This document shows, in pieces, positions 43,351 to 51,667 of a stretch of DNA of 64,000 nucleotides (position 1 is the first letter of the stretch; each line of letters begins with the position of its first letter). The notes under the pieces were generated by a model. It was not told the origin of the DNA, made no database searches, and saw nothing but the letters and a program-made list of their open reading frames with translations. The translations under genes were made by a program, and so were the position numbers. Source of the stretch: Perkinsus marinus ATCC 50983 (taxonomy: Eukaryota > Perkinsozoa > Perkinsida > Perkinsidae); the NCBI RefSeq assembly GCF_000006405.1, contig NW_003210321.1, positions 359,472-423,471 on the forward strand, read 5' to 3'.

Positions 43351-45265
43351 ATGTTCGCCGATTCCTTCGTCGTGTTGAAGCTTCACTACGGTGAGGAGTC
43401 CCTGCGCTGTCGATGCCCTCTGAAGACTGTGAAGACAGTGAGTGATCTGTACAGGTAGTCCTAGCTCCCAATCGTGTCACCACATCGCCTCTCCTCAGTA
43501 TCATCGAAGAAGCTTGGCCAGCATTGGGTAAGGGTAGCGAGTACAGCGTGCAAGTGCATAAGGGCAATGCCTTGTCCTCTTACGGGAAGAACACCAGCAT
43601 CAGCATGCTACTCAGCAGGCATGGTGTGATGCGCGTTGGTTCTCCTAAGGAGCTTCGGCTCGATGTTGGAGGAGGGCCTGAGGTCACTCCAGTGCATAAT
43701 CGTTCGTCAAATCCTCCGAAGCCTAAGGATGGTCATAACGTTGCGGTCCTGCACATGGACCTCTGCTACGATTGTGGGATGGGGCCGATCATCGGCCGAT
43801 GGTGAGCAGCGTAGAGTTGTTGTCCTCCTGTTGTCATTATATCTTAACAGTTACAAGTGTATGACGTGTTCGGACCGGACGTTCTGTTCGCGTTGTTTCA
43901 AGGGTCATGACCAGAGCCACACCCTCACTGTAGTGAGCATGGCCGAGGATGGTATATGGGACAGTAGGCCCGACGACGTCGCCAATGAGCGGTTCCTACG
44001 TGATATGCGCAGTCTAGGAGTCCCATGGCCCGGCGATGTCGCAAAGTAAACCACGGTGGTTCTGTCCCAGTTTGAGTAGCTTCCTTTCAGGATCAAGGAC
44101 TTGCAGCTTCCTGATCAAACCTTCCCTATGATGATCGCGGAGACCTTTCCCAAGAACGACCCGCCGTCGGAGTCCCTTCGAGCCCTCCTGTGCAAAGACG
44201 GCTGCTCTTTCATCAGCTATAGGATATTCTGCCATTGTTGCAGTGGCGCGACCAACAGGGCCAGACAGTACGGACGGATCGTCATTTTCGCGAGCAGATA
44301 TCGTATCAGGTTCCGTTGTGACGGTCTCGGTGGTGATATAAACTTATGCGATTCTTGCTACCTCACTCATCGTAGTAAGATTTTGAAGATCGCCAACAAA
44401 TGTTCGAGAATTGTTACACCGTCCTTTTGGAATGAGGGCAACACCGAAGCTGTTGAGCTTATTCATTATGGTTCGATCTGTGACGGCTGTGGGGTGTCCC
44501 CAATTGTGGGTAGAAGGTAATGACGGGTTTACGGTAGGGGACAGCAGATTGTGTCACGAGCCGTCTTGCCCTTAGATACAAGTGCAACTACTGTGCCGAG
44601 TACGAGTTGTGCAGTAGATGTTTCAAAGAGCCTGCCAACAAGCAACATCGTTTGGAGCATCTGTTCACTTTGATCGCCAGACCAGCAAAGCTATGGACTG
44701 TTCATACCAAGGACCAGAAGGGTACACTTTACAGCGAGATGGCTTGCGAGATGTGCGGCGTTCTCCCCCCGGGGGGTGCTAGGTGACACTGGTGGTCTAG
44801 AGAGGTTCTGCAGCTGTCCATAGGTACACTATAAAATGCGACTGTAAGGCTCAGATGTGCCTCGACTGTTACAAGGACGATCTCCAAGGGCAGGCTGTTC
44901 TACTACGGGGAGAGTTCTTTGACTACCCCAACCCAGTGAGCTTACAGGCCTCGGCCGACAGAGAGCGACAACGACATTTGTTGAAAAGTAAGTATGGAGT
45001 GCCTTTGTCCACTATCATTCACCGTTGTAGTATCTGTGGCGAGCACCCTTCCGATGGGTCCGATGGCTAAGGTCGCTAGGCTTGAGGCTGAGGGAAAGAC
45101 GGTGAAGCAGGAGGATAAGCAGACAAAAGGAAGGGTAAGTCTCTACTCGTTTTGATCAAGCCTTAAATCGTCTTGTAGATCATTTGGGCTGATGAGCTCC
45201 CTCGTGAAGTGAAGCCTCATCACAGGGTGGTCCGTAGTAGTTGTGGCTGTGGCCATCGCCACTGA
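43351..45265 (+). CDS. PB1-ZZ protein 5 (four ZZ units, WADELPR tail)
   Basis: Exon 1 starts MFADSFVVLKLHYGEESLRC and joins IIEEAWPALGKGSEYSVQVH in phase 2 over a 44-nt intron: a PB1 domain with basic strand only. ZZ units: LCYDCGMGPIIGRW / YKCMTCSDRTFCSRCFKGHD; degenerate IFCHCCSGATNRARQ / RFRCDGLGGDINLCDSCY; ICDGCGVSPIVGRR / YKCNYCAEYELCSRCFKEP; ACEMCGVLPPGGAR / KCDCKAQMCLDCYKDD. The tail contains a charged helix KVARLEAEGKTVKQEDKQTK, then after an intron IIWADELPREVKPHHRVV, a Cys/His-rich end and TGA at 45263-45265. The join near 45055-45065 is unclear; a stop in frame at 45067-45069 is the alternative end. An extra half-finger, HRCSICGEHPSDG, lies before it. Confidence 0.8.
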
Positions 45266-45525
45266 CTGAACTGCTCGGCTGCGAATTCACTCTTCCAATG
45301 CGATTCACTAGTAGAAGTCCCTGGCCAGTACGTACTTGCTTCTCGACACTGGAGTTTAGAGAAGTCATGATTTTGCAAGAAATGTGAATGAATTTTGATC
45401 AATAGTATTGTAAAAAACGCTGTATGGTCAGTTGCTGATCTTTTAAATGTTTCAATTAATTTCCAGCGTCCTGTTGTGTTGATCTGAGGACTCGGTCGTG
45501 ACCGATTGTTGTTCATGTTCCCAGA

Positions 45526-45696
45526 GTTGAAATATATGTTCGCTTCCCTAAGCTGAGCTCGAGAATTTCCTTACTAATTATAGAAGTTTATAGTCAAAAT
45601 AGAAGTGTACATAAACGAACAGGAATATCCTGAACTTTCCTCAGAATTCGCATATTGTCACCAACACATGTAACTGGCGATGTGTATATTTTCCCA
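45526..45696 (+). repeat. Dispersed repeat family copy D
   Basis: Begins GTTGAAATATATGTTCGC, with TTCCCTAAGCTGAGCTCG, a long AT-rich middle, then GCATATTGTCACCAACACAT, GTAACTGGCGATGTGTATA and TTTTCCCA. Confidence 0.85.
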
Positions 45697-45906
45697 AACT
45701 GTCTTGATAGCCGTGGTGACAGGTCACAGTGAGGTTATGTTGATTTCTTGGAGACAGGGGTGAGGGATGAAGTGAACAAACTTGCCCGTGGTAGACGGCC
45801 TTGAACTAATTCAAACAAAACTTTCTCTACAGTGAAGGTCTTGCACGCGATCTGAGGAGCGCATTTGTAGGCAATAGCTGTCTTTCAAAGGCATCTAGGT
45901 GGTAAC

Positions 45907-46069
45907 GTTGTCATTACTGGTACATACTCCCGCTCTCGTCAGCTGAGCTCAGCAGTTCAGAAGCTCACTCACGAACTCGCCCAAAACTATACAGAAACCA
46001 ACAATAATTTCCTAGAATTTTTTCGTTGTCCGAAATACGCGTAGTTTGAACATATGTTTATTTTCCCAT
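45907..46069 (+). repeat. Dispersed repeat family copy E (most diverged)
   Basis: Begins GTTGTCATTACTGGTACATA, keeps CTCGTCAGCTGAGCTCAG, then TTCGTTGTCCGAAATACGCG, GTAGTTTGAACATATGTTTA and TTTTCCCA. It ends at the start codon region of the DHHC gene, so it may provide upstream sequence for it. Confidence 0.75.
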
Positions 46070-47669
46070 GCTAATTGTGGTATTTTTAGCGCTTAAAAAA
46101 GTGAGGATATTATTTTTCCGACAGCTTTTCCTCGTTGGTATTGTCATCATATACGAGCGTCGACCATCCAAGCCGACCAGTAGTGCTGGGGTAAGGGTTG
46201 CCTGGCCCTATGGATTCATGACCTCAATACTGTGCTTCTTCCTCACCTTCCTAGCATACAATGTCTACTTTATAATGGATCATGGCCGAACCAGAGGTAG
46301 TAGGGAGTGCCTAGTCGAAGGCTACTGCTTACTAGCTAGAGCAAGGAAGTAGACGTGGAGGTGTATGTGGACCAACTGCTTAGGTATAGACGCGGGGGTT
46401 GGTGGTGAATGGCAGGCTTGGACGTTGGCCTTGTCCTTCGACATACCATGGCTGCTCTCTTTTGTGTGCTATCTACGGTGAGTACGGCGAGCATTTAACA
46501 AGGGGTATTTGCTCTGCTCTAGGGTACGCATGAACAGGCCGGGCACGGTGCCGCGAAGGTGGACAGAGTACGTCACTAAGAATTCGATACGGATCAGCGT
46601 CACGGAGCAATCAACTTTTCAAGTGGGTCCTCGTCAGTCTTGGATACCCCTTTTCCGATGGTTGTTCAGCCTCGCACCTCCTCGATATGTGGTGTATGTA
46701 TGCGGCATAGACCCGAGAGGGCTCATCACTGTTCGACCTGTGGGCAATGCATTCTGCGGCATGACCGCCATGATTGGCTCACTGGTAGGCATCTAGACCA
46801 CCCTGTATTTCCTAATCTAGATTGGTGAGGTGTAAAATGACATACAGCTTTGGTCATGAACAGTACTCCAGGAAAAATCAGTTGTACTCGTAATCGTTCC
46901 GTGAAAATTCAATCAATCAAATTTTCATCACACTAGCGCAGTGCCAGCGCCTCAGCCGCCTCTCAGGCACCTGCATCGGTTTTCGCAACCACAAGTTCTA
47001 CCTACTATTCCTCTTCTATGGCGCGCTCGCCTCAACAGTGTTCCTGCTCTCTGTGGCGCCCCATTTCTTCGTCCGAGTAAGTGCCTTCTCTCTCCCCTTC
47101 TCCTCGCCATTCGGTCCCCCATAGGTAGTAGTCGCATCCCATGTTGCTGGCAGTGCGACTGTTGCAACTCTTGCCCTCTCCCTCACGGCCGTCCGAATCC
47201 TCGAGGCATCGATCCTCATGGTCGCAGTAATGGGGGTAGCCGACACTCCCATCATCTGCAATGCTTTGTTTTCTCAGTTCCTGGCGCTTCCCTACTTCTA
47301 CTACAACCTCACCGTGCAATGTTCCCAAATTTGCCGTAATATCACAACGCACGAAGCAAGCTATGTCGCTACGAATCCTTACGACCTCGGCACCAGACTG
47401 GCCAATGCTGCAGCTGTACGGAGTGCTTCCTTGCTTATAATGAAGTCTGTTCCCATCAGGTGTTTGGGACAGACTTCGGTCCACTATTCCTCTACTGGCT
47501 GCTTCCATTGGACCCTTGTCGCCCCGAAAGCGATGGTCTATTCTACCCTCTGCCCTCTAGCCCGGAATCGGCGGGCCACGGCTCCGTAGAGGACGGCAAG
47601 AATGCTGACGACTCTATCGAGGCACTGTTGGGAGCTCCCTTTGGCAACAATAAGCGCATTGAAAAGTAG
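46068..47669 (+). CDS. DHHC-family palmitoyltransferase, catalytic motif unreadable
   Basis: Membrane enzyme family that adds palmitate to Cys of target proteins. Exon 1 has hydrophobic segments RQLFLVGIVIIYERRPS and YGFMTSILCFFLTFLAYNVY. The Cys-rich domain reads CGVCMRHRPERAHHCSTCGQ and CILRHDRHDWLT at about 46695-46792, then after an intron SGTCIGFRNHKFYLLFLFYG. Two further membrane segments follow (ALASTVFLLSVAPHFFV; GSATVATLALSLTAVRILEA), then FLALPYFYYNLT, VFGTDFGPLFLYWLLPLD and a tail ending GAPFGNNKRIEK with TAG at 47667-47669. The family is clear from the CRD and the CIGFRNHKF block. Where DHHC is expected the sequence gives DRHD, without the catalytic Cys. The first Met is uncertain. 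Confidence 0.82.
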
Positions 47670-48088
47670 CGAATTGTGGTTAGTTCACCTTTGTCGGTTG
47701 CTCTTGTGACTGCTTTCTGTAGTACTCGTATACCACTCATTCGGCAAATCGGAATTTGAGCTGTTCTCAGAATATTCGACTCGGATATGAAGCACCTCAT
47801 TTTGAAGGGTCGGAAAGGCTACTACCCAACCCAGGACGACAGCCACGCGGAAGAGACTGAACGATTGTGAGTTGAATAAAATGTGGCTGGTAGGAGTGCG
47901 GTATTTCAGAGCGCCTACGAGGAGCAACTCGTACTCGTCTACCTCTTGCATATTGTGAAAGTGTTACTGTGCGTGTACGGTTATTACTGTCATGATCCAC
48001 TCGGATGTGTTTACCCTTTCTTGCTTTGCGTTCCAGTCTCAGTGGTGACACCTCTTCTCTGTCACCAGTTCCCTTGGTCTCTGTATTC
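47670..48088. other. Spacer before MMS19
   Basis: The frame upstream of the MMS19 start stays open from 48005, but I see no exon in the rest. The two genes are in the same direction with about 420 bp between them, presumably containing the MMS19 promoter. Confidence 0.45.
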
Positions 48089-50944
48089 ATGGCGAACCCT
48101 GCCGAGGATACTCCCAATGGTCCTCCGAGCACAGAACGAGGCCTTCAAAACCCCCCTGGGACAGATCCAGTGAGTTTGCTGACAAACAAGAGCACCGGTC
48201 GCTCTGAGCGTGCAATAGCACTGTCCACACTATTGATCTCTATCAACAAGGGCCGCATGTCCCTCCTAGAGCTCGTGCAGCAGCTTCAGTGCAGCCTGGT
48301 TTCTGAGGACTCAGCGGTCCGACGGCTGGCAGTGGAGCTCCTGTCGGATGTCATTGAGCGGTTGCCTAAGCTCCCACTGGGTAGCGTACAAGTGAAGACT
48401 GTTGGACGATTCTTCGTGGACAAGCTCGAGGACTGGGTCTGCATCGAGTACGCTTTGAAGGGCCTTATAGGCCTCCTCACCAACCACGGTCGTAAACTGG
48501 CCTCAGCCAATCTGACAGTAGAGGAGGTCAATAAGGAAGCTGAGACGGACGACTACATCGGCATGCTTCTGACAGGCGACGAGCGCTTCGAGGGATCAAA
48601 TGGGGTTCAGCCTCTAGCCTTCCACTGTGACATTTTTCTCCACGTTATCGTAAAGCACGTATTACTTTACGTTAATGCACCTTCGCAGAGTCAACCCGTA
48701 CGGTATGCCGTGTTGAAGCTGTTGGAGTTGGTGATAGTACAGCCTGAGCTCCGAGACCAGGTTATCAGGTCGAGGGCAGTGGCGAAGGTCTTGGCCCAGG
48801 GTGTGGTCATGGAGTGTGAGGACGAGAGGGACCCTAGGAATCTCCTGCTGGCCTTTGAGCTCCAACGGGAAGTCGTCTGCTTCTATGCAGAGCACCTGAA
48901 TAAGCTTGCGGGAGACGTTAAAAACGCTGAAGAATATTCTGATGGAGGGTTCGAACCTGCGACAGAGCTTGCCAGCTTTGCACAGATAGTCTTCGAGTCG
49001 GCCACTGTGTACTTCCCCGTTAAGTTCCAGCAACGCGACTCCGATGTGGCGGACATCTCCCAAGAGAAGCTCAGTCGATCACTTTACAATGTCCTATTCG
49101 AGAGCGAGGAAGCCATGGTCCGTCTAGCGATGCCCTCCCTCCTGGACGTCCTGGCCAACCCTGAGGACGAGCTCAGCATGCTCACCGCGCAGCGCTACAT
49201 CAGCGAGGCTATCGTTACAAGCCCCTATAAGGAGTTCATCGCAAAGGAGTACTGTCGTAGAACCTTCTCAGTTTGCCTCGACCAAGTGACCAAGGAAAGC
49301 GCGCCATTGAAGTATCTCCTCTGTGAGCTCTGGCTGGCCTTCGTTCGAGAGACCGGAGCCAGCAACTGCCGGGATGCAGTGGAGTCTCTCCTTTTCATGT
49401 TTGCCAAGTCCGCTGAGTCCGACGATGAGGCCAAAGCTGTCGGGGTTCAGCAGCTCCTGCTGGCGAGTGGCAGAGGCAGCTTTGAGTTCTACGATGAGAT
49501 TGCGAGACGGGCTATTGTACCAGCGATGAGTTCACCACAAGTCATCATAGCCAACAAGCATGCGGTGGTAGACTTCTGTATCAAGTTCCTCAGTGAGGGA
49601 ACCATATGCGATGAAGGTCTCGCTGAGCAGGCGGCTGAGTGTTTGCTCAAACTTCAAGATAAGGACATCCAACCGGCGCTAGCAGCAGTGGTCCCAGCAT
49701 GTGGCGCGGACTCCCCCGTAGCGAGCAAGGCCATGAACGTGGCTATTGCTCGTGGCTGGGCGAGTGTTGTTAAGAAGGTCTATCCTCGACATCCTCACAT
49801 CACACTGAATGAGGTCGTCCCTGCCCTGCGGCAACAAGCTCCTCATTCGAGTGCCTTGGCCTGTGCCGTGGTGGCACAAATCTTCGCTGATCATCCGGCT
49901 GAGGCCAAGTCCCTACTGAGCACAATCAGTGTGTCTGAAATAGCGAAGTCGCCGGAGTGGTCAGAAGATGCTTACGACTTCTTAATGGATAGTCTACCTG
50001 AGGTGGCGACTTGGCCATGGCCTCTCATCGTGGCTAGTCCCATTAACGAAGGCTCCTTGGCTTCTCTTGCATGTATGCTGTCGATCGGAAATCAATCTAT
50101 GTGCCAGAAGGTGGTCGCCCTGGTCGAATCCAATCCTCGAAAATTCGCCGGCTTGCTTGCTGGTCTCCCTCGGGATGAGCTCGGTGAATGCCCCGTGTCT
50201 AACTGGTCTGCGCTGTTCGAGTCTGTGGTGATTGATCCCCCAGCCGCCCTCAACGTGCTGGAGGTGTGCCCCGATGATGCATTTGATGCCTGCTTATCAG
50301 GATCTCTGACGAAGGATGCTGATCCTGCTATTTGGGCAACTGTTATGAAGGTCGGGGTAGACCGCGAGCCGTCCAGGGCTATCGAGCTAGGGAAGTCTTC
50401 AATGACAATACCTGGCTTGAAGCAACTCCTCCATAGTAGCGTGACCGAACTGGATACTCCCAAAAAGGAAGCAATAGTCGCCGGCCTATACGACCCTACC
50501 GCAGACGGAGATGTGTCTACATGCCTATTCAGTGCGCTGGAGACGTCTGGTCTTGAACCCTACGGTGACGAGCCCAGGAAGTCTATGTTGTTGGGTTTAA
50601 AGAAGGGCAAAGGCGAGGCCTTCGTATTCGCTTGCAAGTTGTTCCTGCGGCTTCTATCGAGGCCACTGCTGAGGGCGGACTCTCAGAGTATCATCCCTCA
50701 CCTTTGCGATGCGCTCGAGTCCGGGGACTGTCGACCGCTTACGTCGATAGCAGCCTGTCAGTGTCTTTACGAGATTGGTAAGATGAGTGACTTGGCGGAA
50801 CTCATCCCCAAACAGTATTTCCAGGAAGTCTTCCACGCATTGAAGCATCCCTTGGCTCACCATAAGATGGTGGTTAGGCGACAGGCTACCGTAACGTATG
50901 GAGTCTGGATGTGTGCTCAAGTGGATGGATTCTGTGATCGATGA
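48089..50944 (+). CDS. MMS19: MMS19-like cytosolic iron-sulfur assembly targeting protein, single exon
   Basis: HEAT-repeat protein; in other eukaryotes MMS19 works with CIAO1 and CIAO2B to hand Fe-S clusters to DNA polymerases, XPD, primase and other nuclear enzymes. The chosen Met at 48089 (MANPAEDTPNG) opens a 951-codon frame with no intron. The N-terminal part SLLELVQQLQCSLVSEDSAV, VRRLAVELLSDVIERLPKLP and FFVDKLEDWVCIEYALKGLI follows the MMS19 N-terminal pattern. The middle is continuous helices. The C-terminus, VFHALKHPLAHHKMVVRRQA followed by TVTYGVWM, matches the family's final HEAT repeat (LDDKKRLVRKEA..ARGEW). Length is close to the usual 1,000 residues. An upstream Met at 48005 would add 28 residues. 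No intron in 2.9 kb is odd for this window. Confidence 0.85.
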   Translation: MANPAEDTPNGPPSTERGLQNPPGTDPVSLLTNKSTGRSERAIALSTLLISINKGRMSLLELVQQLQCSLVSEDSAVRRLAVELLSDVIERLPKLPLGSVQVKTVGRFFVDKLEDWVCIEYALKGLIGLLTNHGRKLASANLTVEEVNKEAETDDYIGMLLTGDERFEGSNGVQPLAFHCDIFLHVIVKHVLLYVNAPSQSQPVRYAVLKLLELVIVQPELRDQVIRSRAVAKVLAQGVVMECEDERDPRNLLLAFELQREVVCFYAEHLNKLAGDVKNAEEYSDGGFEPATELASFAQIVFESATVYFPVKFQQRDSDVADISQEKLSRSLYNVLFESEEAMVRLAMPSLLDVLANPEDELSMLTAQRYISEAIVTSPYKEFIAKEYCRRTFSVCLDQVTKESAPLKYLLCELWLAFVRETGASNCRDAVESLLFMFAKSAESDDEAKAVGVQQLLLASGRGSFEFYDEIARRAIVPAMSSPQVIIANKHAVVDFCIKFLSEGTICDEGLAEQAAECLLKLQDKDIQPALAAVVPACGADSPVASKAMNVAIARGWASVVKKVYPRHPHITLNEVVPALRQQAPHSSALACAVVAQIFADHPAEAKSLLSTISVSEIAKSPEWSEDAYDFLMDSLPEVATWPWPLIVASPINEGSLASLACMLSIGNQSMCQKVVALVESNPRKFAGLLAGLPRDELGECPVSNWSALFESVVIDPPAALNVLEVCPDDAFDACLSGSLTKDADPAIWATVMKVGVDREPSRAIELGKSSMTIPGLKQLLHSSVTELDTPKKEAIVAGLYDPTADGDVSTCLFSALETSGLEPYGDEPRKSMLLGLKKGKGEAFVFACKLFLRLLSRPLLRADSQSIIPHLCDALESGDCRPLTSIAACQCLYEIGKMSDLAELIPKQYFQEVFHALKHPLAHHKMVVRRQATVTYGVWMCAQVDGFCDR

Positions 50945-51667
50945 CTCGTTCCTCAGCTTGTACGGTTTCACTGCTATAATAAGCTCGAGTGTGTTTCGTG
51001 TTGTAAATCTTACATGAGCCGCGGTGCAGTAAATTGCAAATAGGTTATAATAGGATCGTTGCTCCTGATTTATTGTCCTGATTGTCGTCCCGATTCATTA
51101 CGAAACTCAGTCAACTCACAATCACGACGCTGACAAGATTTCTCATGCTGGCTACAAGCGCACTACATCCAACATCTCATCGTGAAGATATCTCGGATAC
51201 CTCGCCAAAACCTGATCCCTAATCTTCTGGTTCCTTGCCCCTATTAATTCTGACATGCACCAATAGTTCTCCCATGCTAAAACATAGAGGAATTGTAATC
51301 AATAAACCGGCCAAATGAGTACACCATGGTACGACTACTCTCAAACTCAAAATGTTGCACAATAATGAAAAATTAGTCAGCATCCTTAGTTCATATCATG
51401 AGGAAAAAATTGTTGGCTATAACGCGAGATAATTCCCACCATGTCCGCATGATCAGCACATGCTCTGCCAATCTCAAGTCCAACAGGACTTCGCAGGATA
51501 ACGATCGATTACACAAAAAATATGATATATGATGTAAATCAATGGGAAGTGGTGACACCAGTCGATGATGACTGACGATGGTTAATGAGATGAGAGGGTG
51601 CCGAGAGCACCGTTGACACGAGCTCCAGTGGGTCTCCTGCGCCTAGAAGTACCTGCAGTGAGTTGAA
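50945..51667. other. Intergenic region between convergent genes
   Basis: AT-richer sequence between the convergent MMS19 (+) and opine dehydrogenase (-) genes, so probably 3' untranslated regions. No coding or repeat copy noticed. Confidence 0.5.

Noticed and set aside
48005-48088. Relict spliced-leader sequence upstream of intronless MMS19
   Set aside because: No stretch resembling the dinoflagellate/perkinsid leader end TTGGCTCAAG was found in the upstream bases.
48931-48965. tRNA B-box-like GGTTCGAACC near 48948
   Set aside because: It lies inside the uninterrupted MMS19 coding frame and has no matching A-box or cloverleaf.
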